A stretch of DNA of 33,198 nucleotides from Deltaproteobacteria bacterium (GTDB taxonomy: Bacteria > Bdellovibrionota_C > UBA2361 > OMII01), in NCBI GenBank assembly GCA_947467385.1, contig CANIHJ010000015.1, positions 1 through 33,198 of the forward strand, written 5' to 3'. A model generated the notes under the pieces. That model was not told the DNA's origin. It made no database searches and worked only from the letters and a program-made list of their open reading frames with translations. Below, piece after piece: positions 24,809 through 31,714 of this stretch. The translations under genes were made by a program, and so were the position numbers. Position 1 is the first letter of the stretch. Every line of letters starts with the position of its first letter.

Positions 24809-25663
24809 ATGCGTCCAGCGCGTTTTCTCCTGACTTGTCTTCTCACCGCATCTGTTCTGGGATGCAGTGAGTCTCAGGTTGCGGACGACCTGGCGCAGCG
24901 AGACGCAAACCGCATCGTGGCCGAGCTCCGCTCGCGAGGAATCGAAGCCGTCACCTCGAAGGAAAGGGGAGCCAAGGGCCGATACTCAGTGTCTGTGCCC
25001 AGCTCACGCTTCGGTGATGCGGCGATGATCCTCAACGATCTAGGACTCCCTGGCGAGGCGAAGCCCTCATTCGCAGACCTCGTTGCAGCCTCGGGAATAC
25101 TACCCAGCTCCCGCGAGGTCGAGGCGATGCGCCTCGACCGGGCGTCAGCCGCGGAGGTGGAGAGCCTTCTCGCAGAGCACCCGGCAGTCGTTTCGGTGGG
25201 GGCTATAGTCCGCATGCGGTCCCTTCAGGGCAGCGACGCCCCGTCGGTCTCGGTCATCATCCAGAAGCGCGAGGGATCGGCGCTTGACGAGCTGGCAGTT
25301 CGCGATATTGTCCTGCGCTCCGTTCCGGGGATGAAGCCGGAAGCGCTTATGGTGACGATCGCAGAGCAGCGCCCGGCGCCGACGTTAGTGGGAATTCCGG
25401 CGGCGGACTCGCTTGTCCCATTCCTTGTTTTTTGGCGGGTGCCCCAAGAGGACTACGGGGGACTCTCGATCCTGCTGCTCGGCCTGCTCGCCGCGATATC
25501 TGGCTTGGCAGCTCTCGGGGGCTACATATTCGGGCAATATAACCTGAGCCGGCATACGGACGCGCTGCGGCTCGAGGCGATCGAGGCCACGAAGGGCGAT
25601 CCTGAGTTTAGATATATCGACTCTCGCGGAGAGAGGAATGAAGATGAGGAGGACGAGCCATGA
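24809..25663 (+). CDS. sctJ: type III secretion inner-membrane ring lipoprotein SctJ
   Basis: 284 residues. The lipoprotein signal MRPARFLLTCLLTASVLGC puts the lipid on Cys 19. The two ring-building domains carry family phrases: ANRIVAELRSRGIEAV, FGDAAMILNDLGLPG, GILPSSREVEAMRLDRASAAEVESLL and VVSVGAIVRM. One membrane segment (about 219-241, LSILLLGLLAAISGLAALGGY) precedes a cytoplasmic tail. A lipidated N-terminus with one C-terminal membrane span is characteristic of the injectisome SctJ (YscJ/PrgK), not flagellar FliF. It forms the 24-fold inner ring around the export gate. AAGGA lies 5-6 nt upstream. Its stop overlaps the next start (ATGA). Confidence 0.92.
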   Translation: MRPARFLLTCLLTASVLGCSESQVADDLAQRDANRIVAELRSRGIEAVTSKERGAKGRYSVSVPSSRFGDAAMILNDLGLPGEAKPSFADLVAASGILPSSREVEAMRLDRASAAEVESLLAEHPAVVSVGAIVRMRSLQGSDAPSVSVIIQKREGSALDELAVRDIVLRSVPGMKPEALMVTIAEQRPAPTLVGIPAADSLVPFLVFWRVPQEDYGGLSILLLGLLAAISGLAALGGYIFGQYNLSRHTDALRLEAIEATKGDPEFRYIDSRGERNEDEEDEP

Positions 25664-25884
25664 GCGCATCGGCCTGGGAGCAACTGAATCCGATCGAGCG
25701 CGCCCTTGTGGCGGTTGCCGTGCTGATTGACGGCGCGGACGCGGGCAGCATACTGCTGCTCGACTCAAAGCGCGGCGAGCTGCTCAGGGAAGCGGCGCTG
25801 TACTTCGGCGGCTTGGATCTCGACGCGCGACTGCCATATATGGGAACGCTCCTGCGCCGGGCTGTTGAGGACCAGGAGGGATAG
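25660..25884 (+). CDS. 74-aa protein between sctJ and the sctO-like gene, unknown
   Basis: 74 residues, no recognised family. The ATG overlaps the sctJ stop (ATGA), implying translational coupling, and the stop is 4 bp before the next start. The sequence is predicted mostly helical (LNPIERALVAVAVLIDGADAG, ELLREAALYFGG), acidic, without signal peptide or membrane span. In other type III loci the position after sctJ is often taken by sctK or sctL, sorting-platform proteins that are much longer. This could be a reduced equivalent; that is inference from position only. Confidence 0.7.
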   Translation: MSASAWEQLNPIERALVAVAVLIDGADAGSILLLDSKRGELLREAALYFGGLDLDARLPYMGTLLRRAVEDQEG

Positions 25885-25888
25885 GGAT

Positions 25889-26245
25889 GTGGCCAACGAG
25901 CGGGACGATCTCGAATCCTACCGTGCACAGGTCGTCGCGGAGCTTGAGTGCCGCGTCGATCGGGTCAGGCGCATCGATGGCGAGATCGCAGCTGCTGATT
26001 TTCGCCTTGAGTCGCTTCGGGCAGGAGCCAGAATTCCCTCCGGCAACACTGGCAGGTTGCTTACCCAGGTGGCGCTGCGCGACAAGATCAGGCGCGAGAG
26101 GCTGCAACTGGAGCGCGAGCGCACGGAGGCTGTGGAGGACGTCAAGCGCGCCCAAGAGAGGCTTGAGCAGGTGGATGGTGAGATTGAACAGGGGGACGGC
26201 GGCTCGCATGAGCTCGACGATGCCCCAGAGGGAGACGAGGACTAA
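25889..26245 (+). CDS. coiled-coil protein, SctO (YscO/FliJ)-like
   Basis: 118 residues from the GTG at 25889 (GGAGG about 9 nt upstream); longer readings of this frame overlap the 74-aa gene. It is almost wholly charged heptad-like helix (ERDDLESYRAQVVAELE, then LRDKIRRERLQLERERTEA and KRAQERLEQVDGEIE) with a kink near PSGNTG at about 50-55. This two-helix coiled coil of about 120-150 residues is the SctO/FliJ pattern. Those proteins are stalks that insert into the secretion ATPase and contact SctV. Assignment rests on shape and its place directly before sctQ; there is no distinctive motif. The tail is acidic. Confidence 0.6.
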   Translation: MANERDDLESYRAQVVAELECRVDRVRRIDGEIAAADFRLESLRAGARIPSGNTGRLLTQVALRDKIRRERLQLERERTEAVEDVKRAQERLEQVDGEIEQGDGGSHELDDAPEGDED

Positions 26246-27283
26246 GTGAGCGGGCAAGAGCCGATAGAGAGCGGAGAGGCACAAGAGGTTCAGCCCTGGG
26301 AGCCCCAGCGCATGCTGAGGCGTATCTCAGAGCTGGAGGCGGCGCTGTCGCGTGGCTTCCTCAGGTGCCGGCCGGAGAAGTGGTTCCCGGGGCTCTCCAC
26401 CCAATGGATGCCGGTGGCGCACGCCTTCGGCTGCGAGATCGCCGTGACGGACATAAAGCCGGTGCTGGCGGAGCCGCCGAGCAGTGATGCCGCTTTTGTT
26501 GGCGTTGTGTCGGGCGAGGAGATGACGCTCGTGCTCGACGCGGACTCCTCATCGGCAATGCTCGGCGAGGCGCTTCCGGGCACTGACGGCTTCGCGGCAT
26601 CGGTGGCACAGGAGTACCTCATGCGGAGGCTGTTCTACTCGCTCGTGACCTCTTGGACGGGCCCTGAGATCTCATCCGTTTCGTTCCGGGGAAGGCTTGC
26701 CTCGCAGCCTGTTAGGACGGCAGGAAGCGTTAAAGTCACGTGCTCGCTTAACACCTCGCAGGTGGTTATCTGGTTCGGGCTAGGAGAACGGATGCTCGCA
26801 ACCCTCGACGGGCTGTGGCGACGCCAGGTTCAGTCGACTGCCCGCGCCGGCGCCGGCAGCTCGCAGATTCGGCTTGAGGTGGCGCAGCTCGGGGTTCCGC
26901 CGCAGATGCTCTCGGACTACCTAAAACCGGGAACCGTCATCGATCTAGAGGTACGGGCGAGCGACATGCTTACGGTTCGCGCAGGCGGCAAGGCCTGGAT
27001 GCCTGGCCGCATGGTCAACGTGAACGGCAAGCTCGGATGCGAGATAGTGCCCGGTGCGGTCGCGGCGCCCAGTGTAGCAGAGGGAACTACCCGCCTTTCG
27101 ATCGAGCTGGGCAACCTGCCCGTCGAGGGTAGCCAGATAGCTGAGTTCGGCCAGGTGGGTGCCGTAATCGTTACAGGAACCCCGATTGGGCAGGAGGTTG
27201 TGCTCTCAATAAACCAGGAGCCGGTGGGTCGCGCTCGGCTGTGCGTATACGAAGGCCGTTTCGCCATCGAAGTTATCCCGTAA
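26246..27283 (+). CDS. sctQ: type III secretion sorting-platform protein SctQ
   Basis: 345 residues from a GTG immediately after the preceding stop (0-bp gap, GAGG 6 nt upstream). The C-terminal part holds two SpoA domains. The first (about 205-270) runs from IRLEVAQLGVPPQML through LKPGTVIDLEV to NGKLGCEIV. The second (about 280-345) runs from LSIELGNLPVEGSQI through IGQEVVLSINQEPVG to YEGRFAIEVIP. SpoA domains are shared by SctQ, FliM and FliN, and form the cytoplasmic ring or pods that sort substrates. A divergent N-terminal domain (about 1-200) precedes them, as in full-length SctQ (about 300-350). This is good evidence that the locus is a secretion system. Confidence 0.88.
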   Translation: MSGQEPIESGEAQEVQPWEPQRMLRRISELEAALSRGFLRCRPEKWFPGLSTQWMPVAHAFGCEIAVTDIKPVLAEPPSSDAAFVGVVSGEEMTLVLDADSSSAMLGEALPGTDGFAASVAQEYLMRRLFYSLVTSWTGPEISSVSFRGRLASQPVRTAGSVKVTCSLNTSQVVIWFGLGERMLATLDGLWRRQVQSTARAGAGSSQIRLEVAQLGVPPQMLSDYLKPGTVIDLEVRASDMLTVRAGGKAWMPGRMVNVNGKLGCEIVPGAVAAPSVAEGTTRLSIELGNLPVEGSQIAEFGQVGAVIVTGTPIGQEVVLSINQEPVGRARLCVYEGRFAIEVIP

Positions 27284-27443
27284 GCCTCGACAACAGATTG
27301 ATATAACAACACTATCGATCAAGACCCCCAGAACGACAGCGGGATGACCCTTCTCGGAGTGCTGCCTTTCGTGCTACCTAGAGGCATGCGGGGGAGGTAG
27401 ATGACTGCGCCCCCTATTCAGTATCTTTCATTCGGGAGGTGTG
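27284..27443 (+). other. gap between sctQ and the DUF3313-like gene
   Basis: 160 bp, the largest break inside the T3SS gene series. It begins with a TTGAT/ATCAA inverted repeat around a 15-nt spacer near 27298-27322. A GGGGAGG with a 5-nt spaced ATG (27401) is present, but the frame behind it overlaps the next gene out of frame and looks non-coding. A separate promoter for the lipoprotein and export-gate genes may lie here. Confidence 0.4.
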
Positions 27444-28166
27444 ATGGTACGCGCGTTCTTTTCAAGCTTCAGCTCACTGGTGTCGGTCTCTGCTGCCGTT
27501 GTAATTGGAACGGGGCTGGTGGGATGCCGGGCCTCAGCCGCTCCCGACGCGGGCTTCATCGATCAGCCTCAACTCATGCACCAGGACGACAAACTGCCTT
27601 TTGACGCGGTTTGGTTTAAGGACGGGGTTGATTACTCGAAGTTTAAGACGGTGTACATCGCTCCCATAGACACGACGCACCTTCTCCAGCAGGACTGGTG
27701 GGACAAGGCCAACTTTGGTGCGGGCAGCCAGGAACAGCAGGCCGAGGAACTCGCTGAGTACCTGCGGAATCAGGTAAAGCAGCAGTTCGTGGATGATGAT
27801 GAGAACCGCTACTCGGTGGTGGACACGCCAGACAAGGATAGCCTCATAGTTGAGCTGGCGATCGTAGAGGTCGTCCCGACCAAGGTATGGCTCAACACGA
27901 TCGGGTACATCGTCCTGGGCCCTCTTGATCAGGGCGTCACCGCGTTCGAGGGCCGCTTCCGGGATGGTGCAACCCAGGAGGTCATCGCCGAGTTTAAGGA
28001 CCGCGAGTTCGGGCAGATGGATATCGTCAGTATCGCCGACCTTCAGTGGAACAGGCACTCGCGCCATACCTGCGAAGCCTGGGGCGATCAGCTTGAGGAG
28101 GTTCTGTACCGCAAGCCTGACCAGACCGTCTCGCGCATGTCGACGGTAACGCTGCGCCCCTGGTAA
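27444..28166 (+). CDS. DUF3313-like lipoprotein inside the T3SS locus
   Basis: 240 residues from the ATG at 27444 (GGGAGG four nt before); a GTG one codon upstream is too close to that site. A lipoprotein signal ends in LVGC at about residues 25-28. The mature protein has the start typical of DUF3313: FKDGVDYSKFKTVYIAPIDT, then a helix AEELAEYLRNQVKQQF and strands RYSVVDTP and LIVELAIVEVVP. It would be anchored in the inner or outer membrane. DUF3313 function is not known. Its location between sctQ and sctR is odd; it might stabilise the basal body or replace a pilotin, but that is speculation. Confidence 0.78.
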   Translation: MVRAFFSSFSSLVSVSAAVVIGTGLVGCRASAAPDAGFIDQPQLMHQDDKLPFDAVWFKDGVDYSKFKTVYIAPIDTTHLLQQDWWDKANFGAGSQEQQAEELAEYLRNQVKQQFVDDDENRYSVVDTPDKDSLIVELAIVEVVPTKVWLNTIGYIVLGPLDQGVTAFEGRFRDGATQEVIAEFKDREFGQMDIVSIADLQWNRHSRHTCEAWGDQLEEVLYRKPDQTVSRMSTVTLRPW

Positions 28167-28229
28167 GCGGCGATCACGCCAGAACATTCCGTCTAGGCGG
28201 GGCGCTCCATCAGCTCTAGTATAGAGCGC

Positions 28230-28817
28230 ATGGACAGCTCCAATACATTCGCGCTGGTCGTCACGCTGCTTCTTTTCTCGTCCTTCGTCAAATACGCGAC
28301 GGTGCTCTCCGTGTTCCGTTTCGGCACGGGACTGGTCGGGCTTGAGTTCGGGTTTGTATGCCTGGTGGCCGCCTTTGGCCTGGCGGTTGTCACGATTCCG
28401 GCGGAGCTCAAGCAAACCGGCTTCCCGGGATCGTTCTTCTCTTCGGTCCCCGACCGCATCGATCTCTCTCAGGTTACTAAGGCGCTGGTTCCGCGCATGG
28501 CGGCAAGTGTTGACCCGGCGGTGGCAGAGGGCCTGTTCGGACAGCAGGGACGGGATCGTGCAAAGATTCAGGAAGACCTATCGCGACTGCTTCCCGCCTT
28601 CATATTCTCGGAGCTCAAGCTGGCGCTGACTCTTGGGCTTCTGCTTCTCATCCCCTTTGTGCTTGTGGACCTGCTTACGGCCCACGTTGTGGCGCTGGTG
28701 GGGATGCAGCAGCTGCCGGTGCCGGTTGTGTCGATGCCGCTCAAGATACTGCTCTTCCTGGCCGTCGACGGCTGGGGCATGCTGGCGGCGAAGATGATGG
28801 GCGGGGGAGGCCAGTAG
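28230..28817 (+). CDS. sctR: type III export gate protein SctR (FliP family)
   Basis: 195 residues, slightly shorter than the usual 215. The N-terminal membrane region (LVVTLLLFSSFVKYATVLSV) is followed by a loop. The highly conserved C-terminal block is present: RLLPAFIFSELKLALTLGLL, LIPFVLVDLLTAHVVALVGM, then MPLKILLFLAVDGWGML. SctR forms the pentameric core of the export gate with SctS and SctT in the inner membrane. The ATG has only a weak ribosome site. Its stop is 2 bp before the sctS start. Confidence 0.92.
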   Translation: MDSSNTFALVVTLLLFSSFVKYATVLSVFRFGTGLVGLEFGFVCLVAAFGLAVVTIPAELKQTGFPGSFFSSVPDRIDLSQVTKALVPRMAASVDPAVAEGLFGQQGRDRAKIQEDLSRLLPAFIFSELKLALTLGLLLLIPFVLVDLLTAHVVALVGMQQLPVPVVSMPLKILLFLAVDGWGMLAAKMMGGGGQ

Positions 28818-28819
28818 CC

Positions 28820-29062
28820 GTGGACCCAAAGCTTTTGTCGGTCGTCGATCAGAGCCTGCGCGTGCTGGTGCTTGTTATCGTGCCCACTCTCATCGTGCCG
28901 CTGGCCGGGCTGGTTATCTCTCTGCTTCAGGGCATGCTCGGAATTCGGGAGGAGGGCCTGCAGTACTCTGTGCGGACCCTCGCGATGGCAGGCGTTATAC
29001 TCGTTTTTGGCGCCTCGGCCGCGCGCTCGCTCGTTGAACTCATGCAGCTTGCGCTGAGGTAG
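28820..29062 (+). CDS. sctS: type III export gate protein SctS (FliQ family)
   Basis: 80 residues from a GTG, with GGGGGAGG about 10 nt upstream inside the end of sctR. It has two membrane hairpin helices (about 14-38 and 53-76). The loop contains ISLLQGMLGIREEGLQYSVRTLA, which matches the FliQ/SctS pattern of a glutamine-bearing loop between the helices. Four copies wrap around the SctR-SctT core. Length is near the usual 86-89. Confidence 0.9.
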   Translation: MDPKLLSVVDQSLRVLVLVIVPTLIVPLAGLVISLLQGMLGIREEGLQYSVRTLAMAGVILVFGASAARSLVELMQLALR

Positions 29063-29063
29063 C

Positions 29064-29642
29064 GTGACAGTTGCCATCCTGCTTCTCTCCACGATCGGCC
29101 CGGTGCTCCTAGCTTCAATAACCATCGCACTCGCCCTGCTGTGGAACGGAGGCGGCCCGATAGGGGCCGTGCCACTCCTTAGCCTGGCAGCCCTCGTTGC
29201 ATTGTGGCCTACAGTAACTGGAGCAAGTGTTGCGATCCTTTGCCGCTGGATCTGCCCGGGCGCTTGGGGCCGGGCAGCGGCGCTCGCTGCAGCGCTGTGG
29301 GGGCTTTTGTCGATGATAAGCTCGCCATCGGCGCTGGCAGCGATGGTGACGGTCTCTCGGGATATCTCGGCCGGGAGGCCCATGCCAGTCGATGCCCTAG
29401 CGCTCCTCAAGGAGCTTTCGCTGATCGGGGCGCTCTCAGCTCTCGTCGTAATGTCGGCCGTCCTTGTCTTTGAGGTCCCGCTGCGCATCGTTGTATCGCG
29501 GCGGTCCGCAGCGCTTGAAGACGGCCTATCACGTAGCATCCGCGGGGCGCTGACAGCCGTTATTATCCTCATCGGCTGGGTCGCAATCGAGGACGCCGCA
29601 GTCAGTCGCCTTGCGATGGTCCTTAGGATGCTGAGGGGCTGA
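29064..29642 (+). CDS. sctT: divergent, short SctT (FliR family) candidate
   Basis: 192 residues from a GTG 1 bp after the sctS stop (GAGG close upstream). It is almost entirely hydrophobic, with about five or six membrane helices. The SctT family usually has 250-265 residues, so it is about a quarter shorter. The core family phrases are only faintly recognisable (MPVDALALLKELSLIGALSALVVMSAVL). Assignment therefore rests on the fixed R-S-T-U gene order and membrane topology. SctT caps the export-gate helix and contacts the inner rod. Either it has diverged strongly or the gate has been reduced. Confidence 0.6.
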   Translation: MTVAILLLSTIGPVLLASITIALALLWNGGGPIGAVPLLSLAALVALWPTVTGASVAILCRWICPGAWGRAAALAAALWGLLSMISSPSALAAMVTVSRDISAGRPMPVDALALLKELSLIGALSALVVMSAVLVFEVPLRIVVSRRSAALEDGLSRSIRGALTAVIILIGWVAIEDAAVSRLAMVLRMLRG

Positions 29643-29643
29643 G

Positions 29644-30240
29644 ATGAGTGACGCCCTGGAGATCCCCAACGCGGAAAATCTGCGCGCCCTTAAGGAGCAG
29701 GGGATTATTTTCAGCAGCCCGCTGGCGATCCGCCTCACAACCGTTGCCGTGCTTCTTTTGACGGGTGTCGCCCTGGCTCGCAACCCGGTTGGTCCCCTCG
29801 TCCCACCTGACCTGGCAACGGCACAGGAGCTCGGGCTGCACGCCCTTAAGGCAGCGGCGGCAGCTTCTACGGCGTGCGCTGGCACGATCCTGCTCCTGTC
29901 GCTCATTTTCAATGGCTTCTTCCTCTCGGCGGGACTCCTTTCTCCTCGAAAAAGGGGGCCGGATAAAATAAACCCACTAGTGCGCCTAGGGCAGGGAGCA
30001 TTGGGGGCTGCGCTCGGGCTCGGGGCGCTCTTCGGCTGCTCAAAATCCCTCTTTGGGGCCCTGTACCTGGGATCGCAGGAAGCAGGGGGGCAGCCTGCAG
30101 GCCTGGCTTTGCTGCGGGCTTCGTTAGGAGCCCCATTCACTGCCGTCATTGTTGGAACTGTAATTTTGGCTATACTGGTGGCTGGAATCGCTCGGGCCCG
30201 ATTCGTGTTGCGGAACCGGGTTGCGAAGTCATCATCATAG
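29644..30240 (+). CDS. sctU: SctU (FlhB family) candidate lacking the autocleavage domain
   Basis: 198 residues; the family normally has about 350. The start (IPNAENLRALKEQGIIFSS) matches the family N-terminus, a Pro, Leu-Arg, Lys-x-Gly pattern before the first membrane helix. Four membrane segments follow (about 28-46, 68-95, 119-140 and 163-184). The second-to-third loop has SPRKRGPDKINPLVRLGQG, matching the K-x-NP region of FlhB/SctU. The protein ends 14 residues after the fourth helix (RARFVLRNRVAKSSS). The whole cytoplasmic domain with the Asn-Pro-Thr-His self-cleavage site is absent, and no reading frame nearby encodes it. The start overlaps no gene but follows sctT by 1 bp. Confidence 0.65.
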   Translation: MSDALEIPNAENLRALKEQGIIFSSPLAIRLTTVAVLLLTGVALARNPVGPLVPPDLATAQELGLHALKAAAAASTACAGTILLLSLIFNGFFLSAGLLSPRKRGPDKINPLVRLGQGALGAALGLGALFGCSKSLFGALYLGSQEAGGQPAGLALLRASLGAPFTAVIVGTVILAILVAGIARARFVLRNRVAKSSS

Positions 30241-30258
30241 CGGCGAATAGGGCCTTGT

Positions 30259-30507
30259 ATGTCTCAAACGATCGGCGGTCCGCCGGATCCATTTTCTCTC
30301 TCCCCGTTGCTCTCTCTGCTTCCGTCACTGGGGAAGATCAGCCGGCTTGAGGCGCTTGTCTCATCGCTCTTCGCCCGAAGCGAGAAAGTCTCCGCCCTGA
30401 GGGCTCAGGCGGAGAGCAGGGAGCAGGAGCGCAGGTTTGCGGCCGAGGAGGCCATGCTTCGCCAGATACTCGATTGGCTGGCGGTGAAGCCCGGAGGTGC
30501 CGAGTAA
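30259..30507 (+). CDS. 82-aa helical protein after sctU, unknown
   Basis: 82 residues; no family recognised. A Pro/Ser/Leu-rich start (PPDPFSLSPLLSLLPSLG) is followed by an amphipathic charged helix (VSALRAQAESREQERRFAAEEAMLRQ). No signal peptide is present. Its stop and the next start share one base (TAATG). Type III loci often have a small needle protein or needle-chaperone gene (sctF, sctE, each about 65-90 aa) next to a TPR chaperone gene (sctG). This pair has that shape, but the sequence carries no decisive motif. Confidence 0.65.
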   Translation: MSQTIGGPPDPFSLSPLLSLLPSLGKISRLEALVSSLFARSEKVSALRAQAESREQERRFAAEEAMLRQILDWLAVKPGGAE

Positions 30508-30941
30508 TGGATATGCCGGCAAAAAATGGCGCAGAGCTGCCGCGCCGAAGCTATTCTGCAGACGAGGTTGCGGACATCTATGAGCTGGGGAAGCTTTGGC
30601 TTGAGTCCGGCCAGCTTAAGCGGGCCGAGGCGCTGATGACTGGCCTAAACGAGGTCGCCCCCGACTTTGCCCCGGCCTGGCTCGGAACGGCATTTCTGCG
30701 TTCAGTGTCGGGCGACTACGAGGGCGTTGCGGCAGCGGCGAAACGCGCTCTCAAGGTGAGCCCCGACTGTGTTGAGGCGATGATGTTCATGGCGGTGGCG
30801 GCTCTCGCCCTCAAGGACGTAACGATGGCGGGCACCTACCTCGGCGAGGTAGGCGACCGCATCGAGCAAGGGGTAGTCTCTAATCCCAGCGTCTCAAGGC
30901 TGTACAAGATGCAGCTAGCGCGGTATCAAAACCGCGAGTAG
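30507..30941 (+). CDS. TPR protein, type III chaperone-like
   Basis: 144 residues from the ATG at 30507, with GGAGG 9 nt upstream and a one-base overlap with the preceding stop. It contains about three tetratricopeptide-like repeats: ADIYELGKLWLESGQLKRAEAL (about 19-40), then AWLGTAFLRSVSGDYEGVAAAAKRAL and AMMFMAVAALALKDVTMAGTYL. Soluble TPR proteins of this size are class II translocator chaperones (LcrH/SycD) or needle chaperones (SctG) in type III systems. Position after the export-gate genes and the coupled 82-aa gene supports that role; partner identity is unknown. Confidence 0.72.
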   Translation: MDMPAKNGAELPRRSYSADEVADIYELGKLWLESGQLKRAEALMTGLNEVAPDFAPAWLGTAFLRSVSGDYEGVAAAAKRALKVSPDCVEAMMFMAVAALALKDVTMAGTYLGEVGDRIEQGVVSNPSVSRLYKMQLARYQNRE

Positions 30942-30980
30942 CTTCGGGGGAAATACGCCATGGAAGCTGGCAATTTTGGT

Positions 30981-30996
30981 GCATGCAACGGCATGC
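30981..30996. other. GCATGC / AACG / GCATGC inverted repeat
   Basis: Two GCATGC hexamers (30981-30986 and 30991-30996) separated by AACG can form a 6-bp stem with a tetraloop. The element sits in the 98-bp gap after the TPR gene, about 44 nt before the next ATG. No U-tract follows, so it may be an operator or leader element rather than a terminator. Confidence 0.4.
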
Positions 30997-31039
30997 GCTT
31001 GCGACCATCAAATAGTTATTCTTGACCAGAGGGCTCCTT

Positions 31040-31648
31040 ATGAACAGCTTGCGTTGCCTCAGTCGACTAGCCTGCGCCGCGTTATTCGCCATCTTCTGCG
31101 CGTCGCTCCCAGCAGCGGCAGAGGACATCAATGAGGTGTTCAAAAAAGTTAACGAGTACGTTCAGCAGAAGAACTACCCGAAGGCGATGGAGGAGCTGCA
31201 GTGGGCGCAGAAGGAGCTTGAAAAGCTTAACCAGCAGCGGCTCTCAGAGCTGCTTCCCAAGACGATAGAGGGGTTCGTCGGCGAGGAGACTGAGGTCCAG
31301 TCGGCCATGGGATTCACCTCAATCGAGCGCCAGTACAACAAGGGGGATCAGGGAATTCACCTCTCAATCGCAGGCGCCGGGTCAGCCGGCGGAGGTCTTG
31401 CCGGACTGGCAAAGATGGGAATGATGATGGAAGGCTCCCAGAGTGGCAAGGACCAGTTCCGGGTCGACGGGCGCACCGCGAGCCTCGAGACCTCAGGCGC
31501 TCCTGAGCTGACGGTTTTCCTTGAGAGCGGCTCGATGCTTCAGCTGCGCTCAAGTGATGAGTCGGTCGATAGCGCAACGCTAAAAAAGTTCGCGCAGGGT
31601 CTCAAAATCGGCGAGCTCGATGATTACCTGAAGGGCTCAAAGGGCTAG
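31040..31648 (+). CDS. periplasmic protein of unknown function
   Basis: 202 residues from the ATG at 31040 (AGAGGG 7 nt upstream); a TTG six codons earlier is not needed. It has a clear signal peptide (LSRLACAALFAIFCASLPAAA, cleavage before EDINE). The mature part begins with a helical, TPR-like hairpin (VFKKVNEYVQQKNYPKAMEE, then LQWAQKELEKLNQQRLSELLP). A beta-rich domain follows, with a Gly/Met-rich loop (about 118-135, GLAGLAKMGMMMEG). Similar small periplasmic proteins with an N-terminal helical pair and a Gly-rich loop occur in proteobacteria, but I know of no assigned function. It may be a free-standing gene or the last member of the secretion locus. Confidence 0.75.
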   Translation: MNSLRCLSRLACAALFAIFCASLPAAAEDINEVFKKVNEYVQQKNYPKAMEELQWAQKELEKLNQQRLSELLPKTIEGFVGEETEVQSAMGFTSIERQYNKGDQGIHLSIAGAGSAGGGLAGLAKMGMMMEGSQSGKDQFRVDGRTASLETSGAPELTVFLESGSMLQLRSSDESVDSATLKKFAQGLKIGELDDYLKGSKG

Positions 31649-31714
31649 AGCGGCCCGAACGCACAAAAACCGTTTGGAGCAGCCGCGGGGGTGGTGTACC
31701 GTTAGGGGCCCTGT

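Noticed and set aside
25727-25888. Upstream extension of the sctO-like frame
   Set aside because: Overlaps the 74-aa gene in another frame and its translation is Cys/Ser/Arg-rich; the GTG at 25889 has the better ribosome site.
27401-27604. 67-codon plus-strand frame with a good GGGGAGG site
   Set aside because: Overlaps the DUF3313-like gene out of frame; the product is Cys/Arg-rich and looks non-coding. A short regulatory upstream frame cannot be fully excluded.
27534-28415. 293-codon minus-strand frame
   Set aside because: Antisense of the lipoprotein and the start of sctR; no family features.
28568-29572. 334-codon minus-strand frame opposite sctR/S/T
   Set aside because: Low-complexity Ser/Arg/Thr composition typical of antisense frames in GC-rich DNA; the plus strand carries recognisable SctR and SctS.
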